Assembly: GCA_965276755.1 (NCBI GenBank)
Contig: OZ255625.1
Coordinates: 2,604,001-2,668,000, forward strand
DNA: 64,000 nt
Direction of reading: 5' to 3'
From: CAJCIS01 sp965276755
GTDB lineage: Bacteria; Pseudomonadota; Alphaproteobacteria; Acetobacterales; Acetobacteraceae
The position numbers were made by a program, and so were the translations under genes. The notes under the pieces are model-generated. The model had not been told where the DNA came from and made no database searches. It saw only the letters and a list, made by a program, of their open reading frames with translations. Positions 15,361-24,066 of this stretch are shown one piece after another. Position 1 is the stretch's first letter, and each line of letters starts with the position of its first letter.

Positions 15361-16560
15361 TTATCTGTTTTTGTCGGGTAGTTGTAACAGGCCTAGGCGG
15401 CGGATCAGCCAAGGCATCGACAGGCCTTGTACGAATATCGAAAAAGCTACCACGCTGAAGGAGACTGCTATGATTTCTCCGCGCTCGGGAATCTTTGCGG
15501 GTAGCGCCAAGGCAAGTGCTAACGCCAGGGCGCCGCGCAGGCCACCCCAGACCAGGACATGCTGATAGCGTAGATCTACCCGCATTCTGCTGCGCGCAAA
15601 CGTCGCGCAAATCGGATAGACCGCAAGCACGCGTCCGGCCAGCACCAACAAGGTGGCCGCAATCGCGGCGCCGGCCACGATCCTCAGTTGCTGATGCGCC
15701 TCATGGCGGCCAATCAGGATGAAGACGATCGAATTGGCCAGGAAGGCGGCGTAATCCCAGAAGGCGAGCACATAGCCCCTGCTGCTCTCGGCAATTGATT
15801 GCATCATGCCGAAATTGCCGACGAGAAGCCCGGCGGAGAGCGATGCCAGCACGCCCGACATGCCGAAATGCTCAGCCAGCAGGAAGGATCCGTAGGCGGC
15901 AATCGTGGTCAAGGTAATTTCGACCAGATGGTCGTCGGTGCGGCCTGCAAGGATCAATGCGCCACCAGCCACCGCCAAACCCGCCGCGACCCCGCCGGCG
16001 ACGATCCAGACGAGCGAGCCACCAAGCGCTGAAGGCGATGCAGTGCTCCCGCCGGCGATTGCGGCCAGCAAGGCAAAGCCCACGGCTGCTGCACCATCGT
16101 TCAGCAGGCTTTCGGATTCCACAATCATGCTCAAGCGCGGCTCTACGTTCAGCTCCTTGAACGCGGCAATGACGGCGACCGGATCGGTTGCAGCAATCAG
16201 CACGCCGAAGAAGGCGGCGCCAATCCAGCTCCAGCCGACGATGAGATGCATGCCTGCGGCGGTGACGCAGGCCGCCACGGCAACGCCCGGGAAAGCCAGG
16301 CCTGCGGTGAGCAAAAGGTCGCGGCGAAAACTCTTCCACTCCAGATTCAGCGCCGCTTCGAAAATGAGCGGAGGCAGGATGATGTTAAAGATCAGATCGG
16401 GTGTCAGCGGCAGCTCGGTAGCGTTGGGAACGAGCGCGAGCCCGAGCCCCGCAGTCACCAGCCCCACGCTATAAGGCAGCCGAAGCCGGCGGGAGACGAT
16501 GGCGACCACAGACGCAGTCAGCAGAACAAGTCCAATAGAAAAAATTGAAAACTTCGGCAA
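15361..16560 (-). CDS. Cation/proton antiporter (CPA1 type, NhaP-like)
   Basis: About 399 residues with some 12 hydrophobic segments. It would exchange Na+ or K+ for H+ across the inner membrane. Family marks include LPYSVGLVTAGLGLALV, LPPLIFEAALNLEWKSF, FGVLIAATDPVAVIAAFKEL with the ion-binding Asp, and SESLLNDGAAAVGF. No ATG fits the N-terminus. The TTG at 16560 has GGAGG five bases upstream and gives the hydrophobic start MPKFSIFSIGLVLL; another TTG exists at 16593. The gene ends right beside the IS, which may have removed its normal 3' hairpin. Confidence 0.88.
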   Translation of the reverse strand: MPKFSIFSIGLVLLTASVVAIVSRRLRLPYSVGLVTAGLGLALVPNATELPLTPDLIFNIILPPLIFEAALNLEWKSFRRDLLLTAGLAFPGVAVAACVTAAGMHLIVGWSWIGAAFFGVLIAATDPVAVIAAFKELNVEPRLSMIVESESLLNDGAAAVGFALLAAIAGGSTASPSALGGSLVWIVAGGVAAGLAVAGGALILAGRTDDHLVEITLTTIAAYGSFLLAEHFGMSGVLASLSAGLLVGNFGMMQSIAESSRGYVLAFWDYAAFLANSIVFILIGRHEAHQQLRIVAGAAIAATLLVLAGRVLAVYPICATFARSRMRVDLRYQHVLVWGGLRGALALALALALPAKIPERGEIIAVSFSVVAFSIFVQGLSMPWLIRRLGLLQLPDKNR

Positions 16561-16598
16561 AGCAACCTCCGTCGGAGCAACGGTGTACCCCAAACTGA

Positions 16599-16642
16599 CA
16601 AAAGTTTTTTGTTCTTTTTTTCAAAAAAGAACTACTTCCTTC
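16599..16642. repeat. Family A palindromic repeat, half copy (inverted)
   Basis: Read on the minus strand, GTTCTTTTTTGAAAAAAAGAAC forms the stem, followed by AAAAAACTTTTG. It lies between the divergent antiporter and S9 peptidase genes, so a terminator role is unlikely for this copy. Confidence 0.8.
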
Positions 16643-16663
16643 CTGAATCGCCCAAGGCCCGCA

Positions 16664-18610
16664 ATGCCCCAACTGCTCCGCTCCGCCCTGCTAGCGCTCA
16701 TAACCGTTGGCTCCGCCCAAGCCGCCGAACGGCCGATCCACGAGTTCCTGGAAGTCGCCATGGCCCCGGACGGTAGCCGCGTAGCCTCGATAGAGGGCGA
16801 CGCCACGCCCTCGGGCGCTGTGGATATCCGCGCCGTCGTGATCAGGGGCAGCGACGGTAAGCAGGCCGCCGCCATTCCGCTGCCGTGCGGCAGGGTGCGA
16901 GAATGCGCGCCTTCCTCGCTGGCCTGGACGCCTGATGGCTCGCGCCTGGCGTTTGCGCTGCGCCTGCCGGGCGGACACAACCACGACATCTACACCGTGG
17001 CGGCAGCAGGCGGCACGCCGCAGCGCCTGGCGACTGTCAACGGCACGTTGGGCGCGCTGCGCTACAGCCGCGCAGGCGTGCTCGCCGCACTGGCCACGGC
17101 CGGCGCGGAAAAGGAAGTGGGCGCGGTCGAGGCAGGTGCGCCCACCGCGGGCGTGCTCGGCGGGGATGTGCACGAACAGCGCATCGCCATCGTGGGCGGA
17201 GATGGCGCGCTGCACTGGGCCTCCCCGCCCGATGTGTTCGTCTATGAGTTCGACTGGCGGCCGGATGGGCGCGGCTTTGTCGGCACCGCCGCGCCTGGCG
17301 ATGGCGACAATCATTGGTGGGTGGCCAAGCTCTATGCCTTTGACGCCGCCCGTGGTGCGGCGCGGCTGATTTACACGCCGGCCAATCCGCGCCAGCAACT
17401 GGCAGATCCGCGCGTCTCCCCGGACGGCAAGGCCGTCTCCTTCATCGGCGGCCTGATGAGCGATTTTGGCTCGACGGGTGGCGACGCTTTCGTGCTGCCG
17501 CTCGAGGGCGGCGCGGCCCCCGCGGACGTGACTGCGCACGCGCCCTACACGGTGACCGCGCTGGCCTGGTCCTGCGACGGGCGCGGCCTGGTGGCCTCTG
17601 TCCTGGCCGCGGATCAGCGGCGCATCGTGGCGCTGGACCCGGCGGGTGGCGCGGCCGGCAAGATCCTTGCCGCTTCTCAGGAAAATTTCGGCGGCACGGA
17701 CGATCCGCTATCCGCCTCGTGCGGCACCGATCAGACGGCGGTCGCCCACGTCTCGTTCGACAAACCGCCTGAGATCGAGCTTGGGGCCGTTGGCGCCTGG
17801 CACGATTTGACGCACGAAAATGCCGGTCGCGCGGTCGCAGTCTCGGCGAGCAACGTCACCTGGAAGAACGAGGGACTGGCGGTGCAAGGCTGGCTGCTGA
17901 GCCCGCCGCACACGCCGCCGGGGGGCAAGTTCGCCTTGATCACCGAGGTGCATGGCGGTCCGGGCGCGGCCAACGAACCCTTCTACGCCGGCGTCGGCCT
18001 GGTGGCCCGCGTGCTTGATGCAGGCTACGCCCTGTTCCTGCCCAACCCGCGCGGCAGCTTCGGCCAGGGCGAGGCCTTCACGCTGGCCAATGTGCGCGAT
18101 TTGGGCCATGGCGATCTGCGCGACATCCTGGCCGGCATTACCGCGGCCGAGGCGGCCGTCCCGATCGACGAACACCGCCTGGGCCTGACCGGCTGGAGTT
18201 ATGGCGGCTTCATGACGATGTGGGGTGTGACGCAAACCAACCGCTTTCGCGCCGCGGTGGCCGGCGCTGGCATTGCGAACTGGCAGAGCTATTATGGGCA
18301 GAACGGGATCGATGCGTGGATGATCCCATTCTTCGGCGCGTCCGTCTATGACGACCCGGCGATTTATGCCCGTTCCTCGCCGATCAATTTCATTCGCAAC
18401 GTGCGCACGCCCACGCTTGAGGTGGTTGGCGAGCGGGATATCGAGTGTCCGGCGCCGCAGACGCAGGAATTCTGGCACGCGCTGTCGGATTTGGGGAAGA
18501 CGACGGAGGGGGTGATTTACCCCGGTGAGGGGCACGCGATGCGGGACCCGGCGCATGTTCAGGATTTCGAGGATAGGATGCTGGCCTGGTTTGATAAATA
18601 CCTGAAATGA
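16664..18610 (+). CDS. S9 family serine peptidase (acylaminoacyl-peptidase/DPP type), exported
   Basis: A 648-residue enzyme with a signal peptide (LLRSALLALITVGSAQAAE). Residues 30-400 form a beta-propeller built on TolB/WD40-like repeats (MAPDGSRVASIEG, LAWTPDGSRLAFAL, RVSPDGKAVSFIGG). The C-terminal alpha/beta-hydrolase domain has Ser in GWSYGGF (about 512), Asp in VVGERDIECP (about 591) and His in GEGHAM (about 624). It should cleave short peptides in the periplasm. The ATG at 16664 is chosen for the signal peptide. It stands alone, followed by a family B repeat. Confidence 0.9.
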   Translation: MPQLLRSALLALITVGSAQAAERPIHEFLEVAMAPDGSRVASIEGDATPSGAVDIRAVVIRGSDGKQAAAIPLPCGRVRECAPSSLAWTPDGSRLAFALRLPGGHNHDIYTVAAAGGTPQRLATVNGTLGALRYSRAGVLAALATAGAEKEVGAVEAGAPTAGVLGGDVHEQRIAIVGGDGALHWASPPDVFVYEFDWRPDGRGFVGTAAPGDGDNHWWVAKLYAFDAARGAARLIYTPANPRQQLADPRVSPDGKAVSFIGGLMSDFGSTGGDAFVLPLEGGAAPADVTAHAPYTVTALAWSCDGRGLVASVLAADQRRIVALDPAGGAAGKILAASQENFGGTDDPLSASCGTDQTAVAHVSFDKPPEIELGAVGAWHDLTHENAGRAVAVSASNVTWKNEGLAVQGWLLSPPHTPPGGKFALITEVHGGPGAANEPFYAGVGLVARVLDAGYALFLPNPRGSFGQGEAFTLANVRDLGHGDLRDILAGITAAEAAVPIDEHRLGLTGWSYGGFMTMWGVTQTNRFRAAVAGAGIANWQSYYGQNGIDAWMIPFFGASVYDDPAIYARSSPINFIRNVRTPTLEVVGERDIECPAPQTQEFWHALSDLGKTTEGVIYPGEGHAMRDPAHVQDFEDRMLAWFDKYLK

Positions 18611-18612
18611 AA

Positions 18613-18732
18613 GAAGGCTGGGGGAGATGTGCCATCCCCCCCCCAGACCCCCCGTCGATTTTTAGGCCTCGTCTAAACAAATGACGGGGGGTTTGGGGGG
18701 AATGGCACATTCCCCCCAATCTTTTTCTTTCA
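18613..18732. repeat. Family B palindromic repeat, full copy
   Basis: GGCTGGGGGAGATGTGCCAT and CCCCGTCG on the left are mirrored by GACGGGG and ATGGCACATTCCCCCC on the right. It separates two convergent genes: the S9 peptidase and the GloVer-repeat protein. Confidence 0.85.
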
Positions 18733-18736
18733 ACCT

Positions 18737-19834
18737 TCAAGGAACGATCTTGAACACCTGACCAGTCCCGGTCCCGCCATATAACGCCCCTTGGCTGTCC
18801 TGCACCAGATTGCCCGTCGGCTGCTCGCCATCGCCGCCATTTGCAAAACTGTGCACGACGGCAAAAGCGCCACCCTTGGTGATGCTGAAGACAGTGCCGC
18901 CATTGGCATTCCCCCCGCTGCTCGTCGTGCCGAACAGAATGCCGTTGCGATCGAACACCAGCGGGCTGTTCGGCCCATAGCCGTCCGTGCCGCCGGTCAG
19001 GTCGCGCAGCACGGAAAAATGCCCCCCGCTGTCGATCTTCCACACCGCGCCGGCAAAGCTCGATCCGTTCTGCGTGCTGGTCGTGCCGAAAACCTCGCCG
19101 CGCGCGTCGATTACCGGCGCCTGTGTCGGCCATTCGCCATCCGCGCCATCGGCAAATACATACAGCGTCTGCAGCCCGCCCGAGGCCGAGTATTTGAACA
19201 CGGAGCCGTTGGGATTGCCGCCAAAGCCTACGCCGACAGTAGTGCCGTACAGCGTGCCGCCTGCGCTGACAGCAACGCCCGAAAACGGGCAATGCCCGTC
19301 CGCGCCGCTCATGAAATCATAGAGCACGTCATAGCCGGGCTTGTTGGCATAGCTGAACAGATTGCCGCTGCCGTTGATGGCGCCCTCGCCCGTGGCGCCG
19401 TAGATCGTGCCGTGGCCGCCCTTTGTGGGCCCCTGCATCGGCACGGCGCCATCGCTGCCCGCACCGAAACTGTGCAGCGTGCGGAATTGGCCCGATGCGG
19501 TATATTCCCATAGCGTGCCGCCGCCATAGGCGCCGCCGCCGGAAGCGGTGCCGAACAGATTGCCTTGCCGATCCATCGCGAGCTGCGCACGCGGATTGCT
19601 GCCGTCAGTGGCAGCGGTGAAAGTGTGCAGGGCGGTGTAGGTGCCGGAACTGCTGAGCGAGAACAGCACGCCATCGCCGCTATAGGCGAGCGTGCCGAAC
19701 AGCGTGCCGCCCTTCACCGCACCTATCTGCGCATAACCGGGCGCCGTGCCGATGATTGAGAAACTTTGCTGCGCCGCGGCGGGGCAGATTGCGGCACCCG
19801 CCAACAGACAGCCAAACAGGCCTGCCACTTTCAT
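18737..19834 (-). CDS. Secreted GloVer tandem-repeat protein
   Basis: A 365-residue exported protein with signal peptide MKVAGLFGCLLAGAAICPAA. The rest is a series of about eight repeats of roughly 45 residues with the core D-x-x-G-N-L-[FY]-G-T and V-[FYW]-x-[FIYL]-[ST] (DRQGNLFGTASGGG, SAGGTLYGTTVGVG, DARGEVFGTTSTQN, DRNGILFGTTSSGG, DSQGALYGGTGTGQ). This is the GloVer repeat seen in many secreted proteins and expected to fold as a beta-propeller. Function is unknown. The ATG at 19834 follows GGAG. It is the first of several secreted repeat proteins on this strand. Confidence 0.85.
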   Translation of the reverse strand: MKVAGLFGCLLAGAAICPAAAQQSFSIIGTAPGYAQIGAVKGGTLFGTLAYSGDGVLFSLSSSGTYTALHTFTAATDGSNPRAQLAMDRQGNLFGTASGGGAYGGGTLWEYTASGQFRTLHSFGAGSDGAVPMQGPTKGGHGTIYGATGEGAINGSGNLFSYANKPGYDVLYDFMSGADGHCPFSGVAVSAGGTLYGTTVGVGFGGNPNGSVFKYSASGGLQTLYVFADGADGEWPTQAPVIDARGEVFGTTSTQNGSSFAGAVWKIDSGGHFSVLRDLTGGTDGYGPNSPLVFDRNGILFGTTSSGGNANGGTVFSITKGGAFAVVHSFANGGDGEQPTGNLVQDSQGALYGGTGTGQVFKIVP

Positions 19835-19914
19835 CGTGCACTCCAACCCGGGACGTTCCGGGTGCGATCATGCATCACGACGCGGCCATGATTCAACAGG
19901 GGCGCGAGTGGGCG

Positions 19915-20278
19915 CCGCCTCTTTGTTCTACAATCAGCGGGGCACGGCGGAGCAGCACATCAAGGAGGAAAAGAACGCGATCGTGTGGACCCGCCTGTCC
20001 TGCCACCGCTTCGCCGCCGACGCGGTGCGACTGCAATTGCATGCCCTCTCCTACAACCTCGGCAACTCCCTGCGCACATTGGCCTTGTCAGAGGCAGTCA
20101 GCCATTGGTCAATGACCACCTTGCGGGACCGGCTGGTCAAGATCGGTGCGAACATCGTCAGCACGGGCGATCGATCACGTTTCAGATGGCCGAGGTCATG
20201 GTGCCCCGCGCGATGTTTTAGCAGATACTCGACGCCATCAAGGCGCTGCGTACGCTGGCGCCGGTTCGATGTTGAGCG
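19915..20278 (+). pseudogene. IS1380-family transposase remnant (C-terminal part)
   Basis: A plus-strand stretch encodes FYNQRGTAEQHIKEEKNAI, WTRLSCHRFAADAVRLQLHA and LSYNLGNSLRTLALSEAV, the C-terminal end of IS1380 transposases. Near 20163 the match jumps frame (HGRSITFQMAEVMVPRAMF), and a TAG at 20218 interrupts it. The N-terminal two thirds are absent. This is a decayed insertion left between two secreted-protein genes. Confidence 0.8.
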
Positions 20279-20554
20279 CCGCGATTACTGCTTGCGTTGA
20301 CTGTCCGCAGGGGAACTGCGTTGATTGTCGCTCGACCCAGCATAATCCCCGGTCGAACGGCAGTCACTGACCGGTGGCGCTGGCCGCGGGCGCCCTACCG
20401 GCACGTTCGCCGTTGCAGAGGCTGTCGGACGGCGGGTGGCTTGCCTCCAAGATGGCCGGATCGGCCGGCCATCCTTGGAATGTCGGTTCAACGGCAGGAA
20501 GTGGACGATACAGGCAGGAATGCAGGCGCGTGACGCAACCTCGACCCTGCTGTG
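20279..20554. other. Non-coding stretch after the IS1380 remnant
   Basis: No gene is supported here. It holds an inverted repeat at 20447-20478, CCAAGATGGCCGG and CCGGCCATCCTTGG around a five-base loop, which may be an old IS end or a protein-binding site. Confidence 0.4.
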
Positions 20555-21529
20555 TCAGGGATAATAGGCCTGCGTCGTCTTTACGATCTTGCCGCCGACA
20601 GCATGAAGCGCCGTGCCGCCGAAGCAGAGGATCGATCCGTCTAGGCTCGACACCGCAGGCGCGCCATTGGCGATCGCCTTTGGCGCCGAATGAAGTGCGG
20701 TCCACGAGCCGGACGCAATATCGTAGGCCTGTGCGGTGCTAACGGCGAAGGTATGTGCAGAGCCTCCAAGCACATAAAGCAGGCTGCCGATCGTCTGGGT
20801 GCACGAAAAGCTCACGGGTGTCGGTTCGGAGCTCAGGCTTGTCCAGCTATCGGAGGCTATGTCGTAGCCTTCGGTGACACCGGTTTCCTCGTTGACCGTG
20901 TAGCCACCGGCCACTACGACCGTTCCGTCGGCTGCACCCGCGGACGGCTCCGAGCGGCCAGTCGGCATCGGTGCGAGCTCCGTCCAGCTCTTGTGGACAA
21001 CATCGTAGCTCTCGAACGTCTGCAGCCGAAGGTTGGACGTGCCATTGCCGCCAGCTACATAGATGAGATTTCCCGCCACAGCCGCGCCGGCGTCGCCACG
21101 GGCAGTCGGCATCGCGACCTCTGCCGCCCACTGATCCTTGCTGGGATCATAAGACCAGACGGCATTTGTGATGCCCGTCTTGTCCTCGCCGCCGAAGATG
21201 TAGAGCTTGCTGGAGATCACTGCGAAAGCTGCACAACAGGTGGCAACAGGCATCGGCTTGCCTACGGTATAGGTGTTGTCCGCAGGATTATAGACCAGCA
21301 TGGTCTTCACGATGGCCTTGGCGCTCGCGCCCCCGGCAATGTAGGTAAGTTGCCCGATGGTGCCCGCGGCAGAATGCCAGAGCGCATGCGGCAATGGGGC
21401 CTTCATGGTCCAGTGATCATGGCGCTCACCGTGCGGTGGAGCAGCGGCAACAGCCGTTCCCGTCAAGGCAAGGAGTGTCAAAGCGCCCGCAAGGCCTCTG
21501 GTAACCGGCATCATTTGGCGTTTCCCCAT
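20555..21529 (-). CDS. Secreted Kelch-repeat protein
   Basis: A 324-residue exported protein with signal peptide LAGALTLLALTGTAVAAA. Six Kelch-type blades follow, each with the paired Gly (YIAGGAS, YIFGGEDK, YVAGGNG, VVAGGYT, YVLGGSA, LCFGGTA) and the distal W or Y (YDPSKDQWAAEVAMPTAR, YDIASDSWTSL, YDIASGSWTAL). It should form a six-bladed beta-propeller in the periplasm or on the surface. No catalytic residues are recognisable. ATG 21529 is used; ATG 21514 (MMPVTRG) is also possible. Confidence 0.85.
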   Translation of the reverse strand: MGKRQMMPVTRGLAGALTLLALTGTAVAAAPPHGERHDHWTMKAPLPHALWHSAAGTIGQLTYIAGGASAKAIVKTMLVYNPADNTYTVGKPMPVATCCAAFAVISSKLYIFGGEDKTGITNAVWSYDPSKDQWAAEVAMPTARGDAGAAVAGNLIYVAGGNGTSNLRLQTFESYDVVHKSWTELAPMPTGRSEPSAGAADGTVVVAGGYTVNEETGVTEGYDIASDSWTSLSSEPTPVSFSCTQTIGSLLYVLGGSAHTFAVSTAQAYDIASGSWTALHSAPKAIANGAPAVSSLDGSILCFGGTALHAVGGKIVKTTQAYYP

Positions 21530-21703
21530 ACCCTGCCAGACCAGGCTCGCGCGTTGCTTTATAGAAGTGCGCCATTTCCAAGAACGAGCCCCTGGCGCCG
21601 GGGAAGGCTAGACCACCAGCATTGGCGAGTCACGCTAAATATCAAGTTTTGGGAAATAACGAACACCGCACCTGATAGTGGCAGGCGCAGGCTGCAAATC
21701 AAC

Positions 21704-22057
21704 CTACCGCGGCGGCGACGAACCCGGACTGCTGGGCGCTTCGGCCACGCTTGCCGCCCCGCCCGCACCCTGTGCGGTGCCCGATGCTGAAGCGGATGGC
21801 GGCTTGTTACGCGAGCGGTGGCGGCGCCCGCTATTGGCCGCCACGCTTGGTGCGGCCGCCTTGCCTGGCCCTGTCGGCGCACCCGCCTGCACGGGCGAGG
21901 ATGTTCCCTGGTCCGGCGCGCCACGATTGGCCGCCACGCTCGGCGGGGCAGCAAGCCCGGGCGCCGTCGTTGGGCTGGGGGCCGCGGGCGACTGCGCCCA
22001 GGCCCAGGGAGCCGCCAGACACAACGCCACCGCTGCTGCGGCAATCCTGCTCCCCAT
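21704..22057 (-). CDS. Hypothetical exported Ala/Pro/Ser-rich protein
   Basis: 117 residues. A clear signal peptide (RIAAAAVALCLAAPWAWAQ) precedes a low-complexity region rich in Ala, Pro, Ser and Gly. Two imperfect internal repeats (LAAPPSVAANRGAP and AAAPSVAANSGRRH) are visible. No folded domain is apparent. It is 72 bases upstream of nothing coding on its own strand but follows the Vgb-like gene, so the two may be co-transcribed. Confidence 0.5.
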   Translation of the reverse strand: MGSRIAAAAVALCLAAPWAWAQSPAAPSPTTAPGLAAPPSVAANRGAPDQGTSSPVQAGAPTGPGKAAAPSVAANSGRRHRSRNKPPSASASGTAQGAGGAASVAEAPSSPGSSPPR

Positions 22058-22129
22058 CGCACGTGTCTCCTGTTTTCTATGCGCAACAACGCGGCAGTTG
22101 GCCTCCGCGTTGCCTCCTCACCGATCGGC

Positions 22130-23191
22130 TTATTTGATCGGCAGCTTGAGCATGCCGACCTGAGAGTGCGCGTTATTGCTGAACCAGATGTTCTTGTCCG
22201 GCCCGGACGTGATGCTGATCACCGGGAAGGTGCCCTTGCTCGCCGTGAAAGGATACTCGGTGATGACGCCCGCAATCGTGATGCGCCCCACGACCGCCGC
22301 GGTCTCCCCAAAATAGAGGTTACCGTCACTGCCTGATGCAATGGAATAGGGCTGTCCGGACAATCCGGCGCTGTAATAGGTCAGGCCGCTGCCATCTGTG
22401 TTGATGGCGCCGATGCGCGAATGTGCGGCATCGGCAAACCAGATCCTGCCATCGGAGCCCGCCGCTATTCCAAAGCTGCCGCTGCCGTTGCCGAAGCCGG
22501 CATTATATTCGGTCACGGTGCCCTGCGGCGTGATCTTGCCGACGTTGTTGCCCACGCCTTCCTCGAACCACATATTGCCGTCCGGCCCCTGCGTAATGGC
22601 AAGCGGCTGGCTGTTCTGATTGGCAAAACCGTATATCGTGACACGGCCGTGCGCATCGATCTTGCCGATGCCCGAATAATCGGTCACGAACCACGCCGTG
22701 TTCGCCGGGCCGCTTGCCATGCCCGTGGACATATTCTCGCTGAGACCTGTGCTATACTCGCTCACCTTGCCCGTCTTGGCGACGGAGCCGGCGCATGACG
22801 TCGTCCACTCCGTGAACCACATCTTCTTGGCGTTCATGGCGATCGCCTCGGGCGCCGCATTGGGCGTGGGCGTGGCATAGATCGTCGCGTGGCCCTTGGT
22901 GGAAAACTTCATGATGGCGGAGTTGCTGACTTCCGTCACCCAAAGTGCTTTGTCGATACCCGATGTCAGTTGCAATTGCGCGCCGAGATCGGTGGGCGCG
23001 GTGTAGATCGTGATCTTTGCCTTATTCACCGTGAAGGTCGCGGGGACCCAGTCCTGTTGCACAGGCGCGGGAGTCGCCGAGGAGCAGGCAGCCATCGCCG
23101 CGCCAGGCACAATCAAAGCCAGCACTCCCAGGAGGCATGCCCAACCACTATCGGCAATTGAACGGCTGCCGCACTCTACAACTTTGGTCAT
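22130..23191 (-). CDS. Secreted Vgb-like (virginiamycin B lyase-type) beta-propeller protein
   Basis: A 353-residue protein with a signal peptide (WACLLGVLALIVPGAAMA). Repeats of about 42 residues carry the core I-x-x-G-x-D-G-x-[MIL]-W-F (ITQGPDGNMWFEEGVGN, IAAGSDGRIWFADAAHSR, IASGSDGNLYFGETAA, ITSGPDKNIWFSNNAHSQ) followed by the V-G-[KR]-I block. This is the Vgb/NHL-type seven-bladed propeller. Real Vgb lyases are antibiotic-inactivating, but most family members are not proven to be, and I do not claim that activity here. The ATG at 23191 begins the signal peptide. Confidence 0.8.
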   Translation of the reverse strand: MTKVVECGSRSIADSGWACLLGVLALIVPGAAMAACSSATPAPVQQDWVPATFTVNKAKITIYTAPTDLGAQLQLTSGIDKALWVTEVSNSAIMKFSTKGHATIYATPTPNAAPEAIAMNAKKMWFTEWTTSCAGSVAKTGKVSEYSTGLSENMSTGMASGPANTAWFVTDYSGIGKIDAHGRVTIYGFANQNSQPLAITQGPDGNMWFEEGVGNNVGKITPQGTVTEYNAGFGNGSGSFGIAAGSDGRIWFADAAHSRIGAINTDGSGLTYYSAGLSGQPYSIASGSDGNLYFGETAAVVGRITIAGVITEYPFTASKGTFPVISITSGPDKNIWFSNNAHSQVGMLKLPIK

Positions 23192-23285
23192 GATCGTCCC
23201 AATCTGTTTTCTTTGTTTGTGGATTGAGACTGTAGAGCAATCGTCCGGCGCTTGCCAGGCCAAAGCCGCGCGGCGTGCAGGCGCC

Positions 23286-24002
23286 TCAGGCAAACGCCTG
23301 CGCAAAAGCGTCGCGCATCAGCATCCACGAATGGCGGTCCGCCTCGGCGTCATAGCGTACTGATTCAGGCCGGCCGAGCCGATCGGCATGCTCGTTCGTG
23401 AAGCCGTGCACCACACCGCCATAGATCACCATCTGCGCACATACGCCGCCCGCGCGCATTTCCTCCTCGAAGGCCGCGCGCTGCTCGGCCGGAATGCCGG
23501 GATCGTCCGCACCGATGCACACCAGCACGCGGCCCTGGATCGCGGCGGCATCCTGGGGCCGAGAGGTCGAAAGCCCGCTATGAAAGCCCACGATCGCGGC
23601 CACATTGGCGCCGCTACGCGCAAGCTCGAGCGCCATCGTGCCGCCGAAGCAGAAGCCGATCGCGCCGATCCGCGCCGCATCCACCTCCGGCCGTGCGATC
23701 AGCGCGGCGAGCGCGGGATCGGTGCGCGCGCGTATGCGGTGCGCGTCGGCCCGCAATTCGGCGATGATCGGCATGACCTCCGCCAGAGTCTCGATCATTC
23801 GCCGATTGCCGTGCAGGTCGCACGCAAGTGCGACGTAGCCCATCTCAGCCAGGCGCCTGGCGCGGCTGATGGCGTGCTCGCCGAGGCCGAAGGCTTCGGG
23901 AAAGACAAGGACACCGGGGAACGGGCCGTCACCGTCGGGCAGGAACAGCTTGCCGTTCATGTCAAGGCTGTCGGCCTCGTAGGGCAGGTCTAGTTCCACC
24001 AC
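23286..24002 (-). CDS. Dienelactone hydrolase family protein
   Basis: About 238 residues, an alpha/beta hydrolase. GFCFGG near residue 114 carries the catalytic Cys in place of Ser, which is the dienelactone hydrolase trait. CIGADDPGIP supplies Asp and YGGVVHGFTNE the His. The N-terminal KLFLPDGDGPFPGVLVFPEAFGL is also typical. It lacks a signal peptide and acts in the cytoplasm, probably on lactone-like or ester compounds. The start is ambiguous: TTG 24005, GTG 24002 and GTG 23999 lie in a row behind GGGAG. No aromatic-degradation genes are nearby. Confidence 0.85.
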   Translation of the reverse strand: MVELDLPYEADSLDMNGKLFLPDGDGPFPGVLVFPEAFGLGEHAISRARRLAEMGYVALACDLHGNRRMIETLAEVMPIIAELRADAHRIRARTDPALAALIARPEVDAARIGAIGFCFGGTMALELARSGANVAAIVGFHSGLSTSRPQDAAAIQGRVLVCIGADDPGIPAEQRAAFEEEMRAGGVCAQMVIYGGVVHGFTNEHADRLGRPESVRYDAEADRHSWMLMRDAFAQAFA

Positions 24003-24017
24003 CAATCTCCCAAAAAG

Positions 24018-24066
24018 AAGTGCTGGGGGAGATGTGCCATCTCCCCCAGACCCCCCGTCATCAATT
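24018..24066. repeat. Family B repeat, half copy
   Basis: GGGGGAGATG-tgc-CATCTCCCCC is a perfect hairpin here, where most copies have an imperfect right arm. It continues with CAGACCCCCCGTCATC into the stop codon of the S9 peptidase at 24061. The mirrored half is missing. Confidence 0.75.
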
